DNA from: Amia ocellicauda
Lineage: Eukaryota; Chordata; Actinopteri; Amiiformes; Amiidae
Length of the DNA: 64,000 nt
Reading direction: 5' to 3'
Assembly (NCBI RefSeq): GCF_036373705.1
Contig: NC_089869.1
Span: 6,416,676 to 6,480,675 of the forward strand
The notes under the pieces were generated by a model, which was not told the DNA's origin, did no database searches, and worked only from the letters and a program-made list of their open reading frames with translations. Shown here one piece after another: positions 27,556 through 40,291 of the stretch (position 1 is the first letter of the stretch; each line of letters opens with the position of its first letter). The translations under genes were made by a program, and so were the position numbers.

Positions 27556-27629
27556 TATATACTTCTTCATCAAATAAAATGGGAAAAGCCTCTCTCTGCC
27601 AGATTCTACCAAAGGCCGTGAACTGTGTT

Positions 27630-27740
27630 AATCAGGTGTGCACAACTCTGGTCTTGGAGGGCTGAATTCTCTTCAGTTTTGCATTTCACTTCAGCTCCTA
27701 ACTGCCTAATCCAGCTCCAAACACTTCCTAGGCCTTAAAG
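27630..27740. repeat. Interspersed repeat, fish type
   Basis: The sequence CTCTGGTCTTGGAGGGCTGA and its surroundings resemble a dispersed fish repeat (recognised from memory). Boundaries are uncertain. Confidence 0.45.
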
Positions 27741-27949
27741 GAGAAGCCAAATATATATACATGACTTCATTTTTAATTATTGTGGAGTATCATAGGAATT
27801 GTGTATAAGGAGTAATTTTTTAAACAAATCACTGTGAGTAATGTGGACAACAGCAGGCTGAGAGATTTTTTTAGCGAAATACAAAAGATACAAAAGAGAT
27901 TACAACACCGTAATCCCAATAAATCACAAAGCTGGGAATATAAGACATT

Positions 27950-28043
27950 ATTAGTTGAAGAAGATCAGCATTTAAAACATGGCATGGCTCATAGGCTTGA
28001 CCTCAGTCCCACAGAACACTTCTGGGATGAGCTGAATCAGTAG
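27950..28043 (+). pseudogene. Tc1-type transposase C-terminal scrap
   Basis: Plus-strand translation gives HRLDLSPTEHFWDELNQ, a match to the DLNPIEH.WD.L motif around the third catalytic residue of Tc1/mariner transposases. Nothing else of the element can be followed with confidence. Confidence 0.5.
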
Positions 28044-31000
28044 GACAGGAAAATAACAACATCCAAGAACTCTGAAACAGGATAAATGGTACAGTAGCTG
28101 AGTCCCGCCATTTTAACGTCATTCTCTGCATCCTCTAATTTTATGCACTCAGTAATTTCTACTGAATCAATTTATTCACAAACTTGGCTGTCAGTTTTAT
28201 TTTTGTTTATATGTTGGTTTTCCAAAAAAAAGAAAGAAAAAAGAAAAAAAGCAGGTCAATGCATTGCAGAAATAAAGAAAATAATGAGGCCTAGGAGGTT
28301 GTGTGTTAAATTTAGTATCATTTTATTTGTTTCACAAGCAAACAAGTTAAAAGATGCTAGAAAAAGTCAGTACAAGCCAGTTCTAAAAAGATTTAATGAA
28401 GAGCCTTAAGCAATTCATGTAAAAAAGGATAGATCACAGTGGAACAGTACTTCTAAGAACCTAAGAGAAAAGTATATATCAGTAATATAACAATAAAACA
28501 GCAATAATGTGGCATTAAGATGTATTTAAAGTTTAATACACTACATTTAGCCTTTTATATATCGGTAGCAATGTATTTCTGAAGCAATTCTTGTAATTCA
28601 TCTCCCCTTAAGCTTCCAGAATTATAAACTGAAACTGAGCCGACCAGTAAACTATTCCAGCCGCCAACAAAATCATCAGGAGCTATAGTCACATTTCTGA
28701 AACCGGCACAGAATCTTTCTCTCTGAATGTAAATAAATGTCTACAGTTTGAACAGAGTTTGACAGTTTTCATAAACAGGAGATTTAGTCATAACTATTAT
28801 GGCTTTTAAATTTGCAATATTTGGGAGAAAACTGCTCTCACTGAAAGGAGTGCTGTGAAATTGAATTAAAGCTGTTACAGGTATTCTCCAAAAACAATTT
28901 GAACGAAATGCCATTTAAGGCAACTGGTTCAAACAGAAGAGAAGAGTAGTGGATCACTTTTGTTCTGTTTGTTAAATCTGTCTGACTAACATAACACCTT
29001 TATGCCAAGTTTATCACCATTTATCCAGGCCTGTCTTTCGCTGTCACAACATGGATTACAATAATCAACAAAGCAAATGATCTCCTCACCTGAGTGCCGG
29101 CGCTCACACACAAATTCAAATTGAAATAGTTTGTCATTAACGTCAGGGAGATCACAGGAAACCCTTTCAGTACTCTCACTACTGATACTATGACATAGCT
29201 TCGCTTTAAAGAGACAGTTGAATGTGACAGGAAAAATGCAGCCCAAAAGACGAATTCTAAAAAATATATATCTTGTCAAAATGTGGGCTTTGCGATAGAA
29301 TTGCCAAGATATTAAAGTCTCAAAGCAGACCAGCCAAATGGAATTGGGATTAATTTGTGTCTCCAGCCTTCCCAATTTATGAAGCTGGATGTGGAGCAAG
29401 GATTTATGCAGCATGTTATTGCAGGGGCCCTTGCCAAATTCGAACACCCTGTCCTGCCTGCACATTCACAATGAGGGTGACTTGGTGGCTTGCCAGGGTC
29501 TCCAGGTGTACTGAGAATCCAGGTATTATGCTTTGCGGCAGCTACCATGAGCAATTTGTCAATGCCAGCAATATCTGTGTATGTTATATATTGGTTTATA
29601 AGCAGAAAAGCTTTTTCTGGGAGCATTAATGCTTACTCCCTTGTCGGAGCTCAAGAAGAGCAGCGTGTGACATAACTGCAGTGAATGCTAGAAATATATA
29701 AATATCACACGCACTGCTCTAGACTTCAACAAGGGCATCTGATCCAATGCTTCATACATAATGATTTTAACTCATCCCTGCACCCACTGCATACTGTATA
29801 GAGTATTTAGGATACATTTAATAAATGACCAGTTTATAGCAGATTCAGACTTGAAATCACATTTTTAATTTTAATATTTTTTTGTCAACGTTTGCAATTT
29901 CCAGTAGCTAATATATAAATGGCGTCATTGTGTAATCTTCCATTAAACATAATTAATTTTGACATTGTAAAATCTAAGTAAGGATCATAAGCCATTCCAG
30001 GCATATCTGATTTTTTTCTTGTTCCTTTTCTTCAATATTGCTACTGATCAACATTGAGAGGCAGAACTTTGCAGTTCCCCCCCAGAGAAGGGGAGCTCAA
30101 AATAAGACCTGCATGCACTGATTTACTGAGAGAGAATAACATCTAATTAAGAACTCCAGATGAGGAACCTGATCTGATTAAAGCCACTCACAGCAAATCC
30201 TTTAACTATACAGCATATTCATTACTCTGGTGTGTAGGTAACCACAAGACAGACTGCTCAACTTTTATTATCAATAACAAAGGCAGAACTTACTTGCACC
30301 TATTTCTACACCATTGCAGTTGTAGTCAAAAATATTCACCCGTTTCATTTGAAACAATGTTATCCCATCACTACAACTGTACTGTACGGTTACAGTGCAA
30401 TTTACACAAACAATCCCTGGTTTACAAGAAAGAACCGGGAAGACTGGTCAAATAAATATTGATAAAACTGTTCCTACTGAAAGGAGTAGAAATCATCAGA
30501 AGCCTAGAATAGCTTAAAAAAACCAAAACCCATCATAAGAAATCTATTGTTTTTTTGTATTGTTGTTTTCTCAACTGGTTGGAAACCCAGAGACTTGAAG
30601 GAGTTTTCCGACTCTCACCCATGTATCTAACACTGCCTTTTCAGCCCCTTTAAATGAATTTGGATGACAGTTGTAAAAGTGTACGTGTCATAATGTTCCA
30701 AAGATCACAAATCCAATTGCACACCCCAGTTCTCTAACCCTACAAGAAACTGGTGCCTCAGGTAATGAGGTAATGTAGATTCTCCAGATCCAGAGTAGAA
30801 TAGAAAAAATATATCCCTGCTGCAGTCTCTTGCCACAACACAAGCTTAATGAAAATACTTTGTGGTCAAAGGTGGCTCCCACACACAGCTCGTCTTACTC
30901 AAGCTCTGTCTAATACATTATTATTACAAGCTCTCTGGAAGCAATGAGAGGAGAGATTTGACCAGATGTTAAAGTGGAAACTTCAGTAATTTAATACAGT

Positions 31001-33221
31001 GTAACTCCTGTTTTATAGCCAAGGGGACCATCCAACCGGCTAATGTTGTTAAAACATGATTAGATTATTAAAGCTTCTCCACCCATGCTCTGAAATATAA
31101 CAACACTGTGTGGTGTCAATTGATCTAAACAGGGCAGGGGGGAGAAAAGGAAAGGAAAGACAAGCTTCTAACAGTCCCAAGGCCAATGCAGATGAGTTCC
31201 CTTCGAACAATGGCTGAAAAATAATGCTACGGCTACATGAGGCTGCTGAGAAAATGGATGACTGCAGCTGTATCCAATACCACACTCCCTTGTGTTGCAT
31301 GGGAACAGATAACTTTCTAGTGCAGTGTTTTTGTTAAGAACCGGTAATGGAGAAAGAGTAGAATTAGTCTGCGGAGATCAGTGAAAATGAGGTAAAGGCC
31401 ACCGCTGAAGAACTCGGGCGGGAAATAAATAAATAAACAAACAAACAAACAAATTAAATGAGGCAAACAAAGTGGAATTCCACATTACTTTCAGTCTCTC
31501 AGCTTCCACAGAGGCGGCACTCGACTTAAGGGAATCGATTCTGCAAAGCCCATTTGATTCCCATGAATGGATGACTTCCTAAAGAACAACGACCGTTTTG
31601 TTTTTGTTTTTTTTTAAAGCTGGGAATTCGAGAATATTGTAAACCACTATCTGACAGATAATTTAAAATAGTAGAACCTGTACGTCTGCAGCACTTGCCA
31701 TGCATGGTCAATACAAAAAGGTGCAGTGGGGGATTTATTGGAGATTACACCCCCCACCCATTAAATGACAGCTCTTAGAAAATGGGTTCCTCAATTACAA
31801 ACACCAAAGCACATTTTGTTTTCAGGAATTTGAAACTGAATTAGTACTGAGCTCTATGCTTTCACATCATTAAGTTTACTAAAACAAAAAAAAATCAAAC
31901 ACTGCTACACACACACGGACACACACACAAACATGCACATGTACACAAAGCTTCAGGTTTCTTGTTACCTTCATTACCAAGTCAGAGAATGTTGTTATTA
32001 ACTTCAGCACACCTGCCAAAGCAATTTAGATTATTATATTTTCTTAAAGCAAGGAATCTGGCCTAGTTTCACTAATGATGGACAGAAAAAAAACACCTTG
32101 CTAATGTTACAAGAGTCAAATCAAAGCTTATTGCTCTGATAGATCTTCTGCATGTCAGAATTCTTTCTTGCTACTTTTACTGGAATGCCTTTACTTTCAG
32201 GGGAACATTGAGGTGATTGTCATGACTTTGAATGCTTAAGTACAGACAAGATTTTCTCCTGAATAATGTGGGGAGATGCGTTCTGGAGAAGGACACCGAA
32301 TATTCCAGAGGTTCTCACGGTACAGTGATTTACTTGACACAAAATGTTTGAGGAAAAAACACTTCTTAGAGCTGCAGAAAAACTCATCATAGACGCTTAT
32401 GTAGGATAATAATTTCTGTAACAGTAAGTTTGAGCAATTTGTCGCCTGCCTGACAGTGGCCAATCAAGCATAGGTCAATCTTTGTGGTGAGGGTGTCACC
32501 GTGCAGTAGCTTTCTGAATAACTAACTGACTGATAAAAAAAGACACATTTCAGATAAGAATAAATAGATGCCGGCCCAAACCGTTGTCTCTTTGACCTTT
32601 CTATGATCTGTTTATGGAACCGGAGTGTTATTTCTAATCAGGCTTATATTTTCTATAAACTGCAGTCAGGGGTAATAAACTCAATACTGTAAAACCCATA
32701 TCCCTTTGCATTGGTTGCACAGAAGACTTTGCTGCAAATTACTGAGATTTCCACAGTAGGATGATGGGTAATGCAAGGGCAGAGGAGAGACAATAATGCC
32801 CCCTAGTGGGAAGGAACTGTCATCAAAGTCATCAACATTATTTTTTCTGACCTGTGAAAAACCTTAATCAAGTAAGACATCATCAAGAGTGAGCTCAAAC
32901 ATACAAACAAACACCAAAAGTAGTAAAGGTTATCTCCAAATGTGTACTGCAATAGTTGCCATGTTTGGCCTAATCTTGCCTGAGTTAATAAAGCTTTGGA
33001 GGTCCACATTGTAAAAATACCTAGTATGACTGAATATGTATTAGGTTCAAAATATCCACTGTTAATCACAACATGCTTTAGGCCTACATCAAAACTAGTT
33101 ATAACAAAGAGGACAGATGTTCAGATTCCAAACACATTGTCTAAGGAGGACCTCATTGTATGTTGCAGAACTGACAAGTCTGACTGAAGCCATGTCATTC
33201 CTGTGTGGATCTGTGATAGGA
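28044..33221. other. Intergenic, candidate conserved noncoding DNA
   Basis: No supportable exon. The block 28,986-29,650 is less AT-rich, has few stop codons on either strand and no repeat character. It may be a conserved noncoding element. Short (AAAT)n/(AAAC)n runs lie near 31,425-31,455 and a (CA)-rich patch at 31,908-31,935. A CTCF-like site is listed separately. Confidence 0.4.
32797..32809 (-). promoter_or_regulatory. CTCF-like binding motif
   Basis: The minus strand reads CCACTAGGGGGCA, a close match to the vertebrate CTCF core. It lies in otherwise featureless DNA about 1.5 kb from the CpG-rich block. Binding is inferred from the motif only. Confidence 0.45.
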
Positions 33222-33430
33222 GGACACATTACATTACATTATTTGTCATTTAGCAGACACTCTTATCCAGGGCAACTTACTATTTGTACCCATTTATATA
33301 GCTGGGCATTTTACAAGTGAGGTACCTTGCTCAAGGGTACAACAGCACTGCTCCACCCGGGATTTGAACCCACACCCTTCCAGTTATGAGTCTTTGTTGG
33401 GGAAATTACTACTATAGTAACACAGCGTTT
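33222..33430 (-). mobile_element. tRNA-derived SINE with ATGTA-type tail
   Basis: On the minus strand a B box GGGTTCAAATCCC is followed by GGGTGGAGCAGTGCTGTTGT and CCTTGAGCAAGGTACCTCAC. It then runs into the 3' tail GGATAAGAGTGTCTGCTAAA and (AATGT)n at 33,222-33,240. This is a common fish SINE layout. The A-box region near 33,410-33,430 is decayed. Confidence 0.75.
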
Positions 33431-34309
33431 CCCACAGAAATTTCCATGCAGGGCAGTCTGGTACTGAGTAACATTACCTGGATACAGCTGAAAACTGTTA
33501 CTGTTACATAATTTGTAGGTTCAATGTTTCTGAATAAGCTACTGTATATTAGCTAGTACGATGTTACAAAGCGACTGATTGTAATTGCATAAAAAGCATC
33601 AATGTACTGGCAGAGAATATATTAATAATTTATGCTGCACTTTAAATAGAAATGTGTGATTATTTCATATTCCTAAAGAATATGTCTGTTTTTTGTTTAC
33701 TGCACATTTGCAATGGAAATGACTCTAGCGTCCAGGGCTGGACATGTGGAAACGGGGCATAAATGTGCACACCATTGGGCAATTTAGATCATTTGTTTAA
33801 TTTGAACTTTAACATTATTTGTATGGTCCCCTGAGAACTAATATTTACTTGGTATATTTTGAAGAGTAACTTTTTTTGTTAGGCTATCATCTTTAATTCT
33901 TAGACCAGGATAATGTAATATGTGACAGCATAATTGTGGTTGCTCAAACCTAAGCTGGTGTTGCAAGTGGCTGTAATAATTTAGATATAAAAATGTACAG
34001 GCAATAAAAAAAAAGGTATGCTTTGGGAAATATTTCGGTTTTAGGAGTGGCACATCTTCTTGTGCGGCCCCCTATCCCATGCAACTTCTGGAAACTGGAC
34101 CCTCCATCACCAAAACTCTGTGAATCCCTGGCGTAGCGAAGGTTGAGCACCCAACTTCAACTTAGAAAAGTGCACTAACTTTTATCCCAGTTGATACAAG
34201 ACCTGCAAATTATTTCACATTTTAACCAAGCAATCTTGTGCATTTCTGTTCTCTTCTCAGACCTCAGTCTCTACCCACAGTACACTTTATTTAGCCTTAA
34301 GATAACATG
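33431..34309. other. Intergenic, nothing recognised
   Basis: AT-rich DNA leading into the CpG-rich block. No exon or repeat family was identified. Confidence 0.4.
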
Positions 34310-35030
34310 ACACTCTCCAGCGCGCAGAACATGTAGCGCAGCTCTCCTGTCTCAGAGCTACATCGCTAGCAGTACAACAGTGCACGACGCCTGGAGAATA
34401 CGAATTGTTTTCAGATATTGAATTAAAAGTCCTGAATTATAAATGATATATAAATTGGAGCTGGCTGAATTACTCATTATTCCCCATTAGCAGGTCACAG
34501 CCTGAAGAGAAACTCACCGTCGCCAGCCTCACTGCGCCAGCTTCCTCAGTGTCGGTGCCGCGGGTCCAGGCCGCCTGCTTCTGGAATATTCTTCAAATGT
34601 TGCAAACACCCGCCGCTGATACAGTTTATTTTTTTCCTGCCATTACAACGGGTTACTTTTGATGTTACTGAGCAGTTGCTAGAGATTCAGGTGCTCTGAC
34701 TTTCTTCAGCCGTGTTCACCAGAGGGGACATGTGATTCCACCTGTAGGGCGCCTCTGAGGAAACGTCTCATCATCATCCAGAGGCTTGGTGCGTTTTGCT
34801 GAGGTAGAAAACCTCAGGCATTTACATTTGATAGTGCGAACTTGTGACAACAGCCGGGAACAGGTCTGCTAAGACATAAATAATACAATGATAATAAGAG
34901 TAAATTTGACGCGCGTACAGCGGCACACGGACGTTGCTCCCTCACCTCGGCCTGCGAGCCGTCGTGGGATTGAGTAACTGGTTGACATTGCGCATGCGTG
35001 GTGCCTAAACACGCGTTTCCCGACGCAGTT
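34310..35030. promoter_or_regulatory. CpG-rich promoter-like block
   Basis: CpG density rises sharply compared with the surrounding DNA. There is an NRF1-like GCGCATGCG at 34,990-34,998. Two strong minus-strand splice donors are visible: GGCGACG|gtgagt (exon side ends about 34,520) and GCCGAG|gtgagg (exon side ends about 34,946). A moderate plus-strand donor CTGAG|gtagaa lies at about 34,802. This fits a promoter with noncoding first exons, possibly divergent. No coding exon can be tied to it. It might start the membrane-protein gene at 40 kb or a leftward noncoding RNA. Confidence 0.55.
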
Positions 35031-35034
35031 CTTT

Positions 35035-35038
<4 letters not shown>

Positions 35039-35111
<73 letters not shown>
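35039..35111. repeat. (TG)n microsatellite
   Basis: About 36 TG units immediately beside the CpG-rich block. Confidence 0.97.
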
Positions 35112-35115
<4 letters not shown>

Positions 35116-36048
35116 AATGTACAGATTACCTATATAGAACACAGCATAAATCAACAGTACATACTCAGACAAGGAAAGACAAGATAGGCAGACAAGGCAG
35201 GAAGGCAAGCTGAAATGCTAATCTTATTTCAACATCGAGTGCCTTTCTCTCTCTCTCTCTCAAACTCTTCTTTTGATTATTCTAAACACTGTATGTAGAA
35301 CATTTTCTTCTTTTGACAACTTTTCTGGAGTTTTGGGTATATTTCTATTACTATCGTATATACTGCCTAGCCAAATAAATACAAATCTAAATGAGAATCA
35401 GGTTTTTCCAAGCATAAAATTTAGACAGATAGATATATAGATAGGTAGGTAATACAGTACTTGAGAACAAATCTATGAAGTGAGGCAGTTTAGGGGACAA
35501 GTGGTATGGTAATGCTCACAGAGGGGGGGCGGGGGAATGAAAAAGTATATAATTCTGGTCAGTTGCTCATCTTTTGTGCATTCACACTTCAGTGACTTGG
35601 TGCTTTGGTAAGGGGATGTGCTTTGGTCTTTGGAGCCATCAATACAAAATCAAGCTTAAGAGCGTGGCACACTAGTACATGCAATTGGTTTCCATTTGCT
35701 ACCAATTATTCTTGAGAGTTGGACAGGTGATGTATTTTGAAGAAACCTAATGAAACTCCAAAACCCATGGGGTGGGGACTGGGGGGCTGCCTGCTTGCTT
35801 ATTCCAAATCAAACTGCACTGCAGAACATAGCAAAAGGAAACATAATCCTTTGATCATTTGATAGCTTTAGTTGATTTCTACTGAAACACACCCTGCTGT
35901 TTTGATGTAATGTTTTGGAGGAAAGCAAATTGATAAGTCAGTTAATCTTTAAATGCTTGTAGAACATAAAACGTTATATTGAATTCTATATTCCGCCCTA
36001 CAATGTTTGTTGTTGCATGCAAGTCACTGGAAACAAAGACATCTGCCA

Positions 36049-36104
<56 letters not shown>
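36049..36104. repeat. (AAT)n microsatellite on a SINE-like tail
   Basis: About 18 AAT units directly follow GACATCTGCCAAATAAT, a variant of the GTCTGC(C/T)AA tail found on fish SINEs, as at 33,240 and 56,910. Confidence 0.93.
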
Positions 36105-36106
<2 letters not shown>

Positions 36107-38518
36107 TGACATTAGCATTTAAACCATAGACTTGGCTTACTTGCACATAATGGTAGCTGCTGTTTCTAAACATCACTTAATCTCCTCTATAATACAGTTC
36201 TTCCTCTAAGGAACCAGTGGCTTTCAGTAACCCAGACTTTTAATAATATTTTAAATTGATCTGAACAAAATACATTTTTTTGTCATAGTAAAATAAATTA
36301 AATAAAACAACATCATCATTTTGTAAAACATGCTGATAACAGTCACAGATCTTCCTGGTTTCTTCTTCCTGATGACACCACCACCTAGAAATGCAAATAA
36401 TGCAGGTGTTCAAATCTTACTCATCATGCTTTTAAAATAATTAGAAGATTGAAGAAAAGGGGGAAAGATTATGTTACTAAGTTTCTCTTAAACTTTCACA
36501 ATCAGTATTGTATTCTAATAATTTAAACATTTTCAAAGAGACTCATAGAGATAAATCTAATATAAATAAATCAGTCAAGATCTTGTGAACATTTTTAATC
36601 TGCATCACACCTTTCAAACTTGTTACAAATACAAATACCCTTGTTACAACAAGAGTTTGAACACCATTATGAAAACAGTAAGAAACATTTTTTTTTAATC
36701 TAGCTGAACTGATTACATTTAATACAAACACACATACAAATAGAATTTCAAAATATAGTTGCTGTCCTGTGTCCTGTCCCATTGTACTCTTATCAGCACT
36801 TTTTTCCACTTGAACACATTTAGTGTTTGCCGTGGAAACAAATGTAAAAAAAACATTGCTCTGCTTCTAAAACAAAACCAAAATTCAACAGTGTCATGAA
36901 ATATAAAAATCATTGTATAGAACATCATTTCTGACATGTCAGTGTGCTTCCGAGATGAGAAAGAAATATTCCCCAGGCGTCATTGGAAATTCCAGTTCAC
37001 CTGAAATCTGGAGCGTGTTTGCATTTCCACTGCACAGCCAAGAAAGAAGCCAATCTGTTTCAAAATTTCCACTTCACCTAATGCCTCCATGTCCTGAAGT
37101 TACTCAGCAGATTTCAAATTCCTATGTGCAATATTAGGATGTTGAGCAGGAACATTGCTTAATTAATGTGCCATTAAAAAGATCTATTATACACTGTGTG
37201 GGTTTTATAATGTCACACAGATACATTAGATGTCTAACACTGGTTACACACTCCAGTTTAATAGAGGTGACAGACATTTTGGGACTTGTCACCTTCAGGG
37301 CCTAGAGTTTTGCAAAGCCTTTGGCGTAAGAAGTCAGTCTTTTTTCAACAGAGCCAGTGAAATGCCACCCATCAAATGTCTATTCAAATTGTGTCTCATA
37401 GATGCCCTCCAGAATTAAAAACATGTTCATGGTGGGATATTTAGGCCTCTTATTTTATTTTACATACCGTCACTATTGATGTGATTCAACCCTGCACACC
37501 CACACTGACTTGAAAGAATCCAAGACATGTCATTCAAATCCTGCTGTCAGTCTGGTCCTTTCCTGACACAGTGTAAATCGATCATACAATCTGCAGATGA
37601 TTAGCATGGCTCAAAAATATGTGGACAAGGTCACAAGGAAAGGATTGCACCTACTGGTCCACCAATACTACTTGTAGAAGCATAGAGAGATGTTCATGTT
37701 CTCTGTAATGACAAGAACAATTATCTGCCACTAGAATTACAAAAATCAAAAGCAACGCATTATCCAGGCGACAGACACAGAAAACTGCATTCACTTCGGT
37801 ACAGGTGCAGCTGTAATTTTCCTGGATGCATGTCTCCATCCCTTCTCGAATTAAACAATTATGCAGCAAAGTGTGGGACACGTACCCTATTCCTAGAGCG
37901 TGCGTCTGTGTTGCTCGGGGATGTTGTTTCAGAACGCAAGAATGCAAAACAATGAAGCATCTGGTGTAGTTTCATCTGTTATTTATAAACTGGGGCCCAG
38001 TGGTTCCCTGACTGGGATGTGGACCCAGGCCGCACATAAGCTAACAGGATCTGCAGAAATAAATCCTCTTACCTCAAAAAAACAGGAGCATATAGACAGT
38101 TGGATGTCTGTCTCTCCAATATAACTCATGTATGGGTATATTGGACCAGTAACTAGAAAGCATGTCGCTCACGGCTTATGCTGGCCTAGTAACATTGACA
38201 CAGCATTGGCACAAAAACGCCAAATTAGCATTGCCCACAAAGCCACTAGGGACCCACCAAATTAGCTAGGTTGCAATGGGAATAGCTACTAGGAATAGTA
38301 ATGCATGGTTTAATTAACAGTTATTTATTTGCTGAAGCCCTTACCCAGGGCATATTATAGTGGTCACAAAAACAAGTCTCTAGCTGAAGTAACTTGAACA
38401 AGAAAATTGTGCAAAATACAGTGCAGTTTCATATGTTGGTATTGTTGGTAAGAGTTACATGCTGATCAAATTTGGAGGGTGAACTTGGAGGCAATGAAAG
38501 CACGCCCAGGAAGAAATA

Positions 38519-38519
38519 A

Positions 38520-38587
<68 letters not shown>
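38519..38587. repeat. (AAT)n microsatellite
   Basis: About 22 uninterrupted AAT units. Confidence 0.96.
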
Positions 38588-38588
<1 letters not shown>

Positions 38589-39060
38589 TGTCATCTCTGA
38601 AAAGGAAAATCCAAGATTCAGTTTGAGTTTTTCCAGCCTTTCCTTTTGTTCAACAATGTGACAATGCTTTGCAAAACAAGTGAGTGATTATTTAAATTTA
38701 AAACAAAATGTCTAAAACTATCTAAAAAAAAATGTATACCATATTTGGGGAAATTTATTAAGAAACATCAATATTGTCAATTATGTTATATTGTCAGATT
38801 AAGGTTGCATGCTCCCATTATCTGTATGGAGTCAGTGAGTTAAGTGAAGTTAGGTAAATGTGCCATCTATACTTAAAAAAAACAGTTTGGGTTGCCAAAG
38901 ATATATGTCTGAGATATTACAAGAGTTGCCCGTTCATAAGACTGCACCCCACGGGTATGTATATAATATCCATTAAACAAGAAATCTCCAGGAAATACCT
39001 AGAGGAAATCAAAATTAGATGGAGAAGTATATGAAAATAGGGAACTTTGTGGAACGAACT

Positions 39061-39125
39061 TCGAGAGGCCTTCATCCAGTGGCAGCTCTGCATTGGCTGA
39101 AGATGATAATGATAGATGTTTTTGA
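39061..39125 (+). repeat. Interspersed repeat copy B
   Basis: Shares GAGAGGCCTTCATCCAGTGG-type sequence and a following GAT-rich stretch with 18,925-18,990. Confidence 0.6.
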
Positions 39126-40194
39126 AATATGATTTATGACCATCCAGGGTACTAAACGGGAACAACCTCTCACCAGTGCTGTGGAAGAGAAATACAATAA
39201 AAGTAATGAACATTCTGACTGAAGACTGCCCATCAGTTAAATGCAATTTCACATCTAATGATATTACATTCAACCTTAACCATTTGTCAAGTTGAAAACC
39301 TTCTGTACACACGGAAATCCTCGCACTAATGAGACTTCAAGGCCTGCCTGTAGCAAGAACCATCTTTCTAAACATAAATTAATAAATAACTCGGTTTTAA
39401 ATCTGAATTATGTCAGCATAACTAATTTGCCACACAATAACCTCTCTGCTTCATTCTGCTTTTGGGAAAAACAATTGCATAAGTTCCTTGCAGCATTTCA
39501 GGCACTGTGAAATTACCCATGAAAGACTGAAGAATGCTGCCTTTGTTTGTTCCTTGTCAGTACCGTCAAAGCCTGTTATCCATAGTTACACCACTGCATG
39601 AGTGAAGAGCCAACTTCAACTTCAAAAAGTTTGTCGATTTCTCCCTGTTATAACAGAGAGAAACTGCAGAGCGATATCTAAATGTGACGCACATAAGGAA
39701 GCAAATATAATAACAGCACCTTGTGTACTCATGTATTTATGAATGTTAAGTAAGCACTTTGCTTGTGCTACCAATTGGCATTTCCTACTGGAACAAACTG
39801 GTTGTTGAAAATCAGTAGCAGCAGCAGAAGGAAAAGAACAAAAAGAACTCCAGTCTTTAAAAACAAATCATGAAAAACTAAAAAGATTGACAATTAGTCC
39901 ATATTGAGAACACCACAAATATTGAACCTCAATGTCCTCAATTCCAAGGCCTTATATGGGAGCTGCAAAGCTGCTGTCATAAGCGTTCCTATTGGCCCTC
40001 TGCATTTTGTTTGTCAAAGATTGCATGAATAATCCGTAAAAACAAGGACAAGAAGAGAGGATAAAGGATGTGACCGACAAAAGAAAGAAGTTTCCAAGGC
40101 AACAAACGCAGGCAAGTTCTGTCACATGTCTTTTGCCATTGAAATCCCTCCGTTCGGACTCATTCTAATTCATTTGAGCTTTTCCAATGGCAAC

Positions 40195-40291
40195 ATGAGC
40201 GGTAACGTCAGTGCTACTGCGTCTGTCCTCACTCCCAATAGAAATGCCAATCTGGAGACAACCAACAGGGATCTGGATGATGCTATCTATG
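40195..40291 (+). CDS. Membrane-protein gene, coding exon 1
   Basis: Encodes residues 1-32 and the first base of codon 33, from MSGNVSATASVLT to LDDAIY. It ends at the donor ATG|gtgagt. The exon may extend upstream to at least 40,126 as 5'UTR or as an N-terminal extension. The 5' splice partner, if any, is unknown. Confidence 0.85.

Larger units (their letters stand above)
35112..40029. other. Intergenic or intron, no coding exon seen
   Basis: AT-rich sequence with (AAT)n tracts, a GATA/GGTA patch near 35,425-35,455 and one dispersed repeat. It lies between the CpG-rich block and the membrane-protein gene, so it may be that gene's first intron. The frames at 36,543-38,124 show no family motif. 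Confidence 0.4.

Noticed and set aside
28986..29465. 159-residue minus-strand frame as a gene
   Set aside because: No family motif, no splice context and no start context. The block is better viewed as candidate noncoding DNA.
33355..33372. tRNA-like B box as a tRNA gene
   Set aside because: The surrounding sequence is a SINE. No cloverleaf or intact A box is present.
35005..35208. 67-residue minus-strand frame with His-Thr repeats
   Set aside because: It is a translation of the (TG)n tract with no motif on either side.
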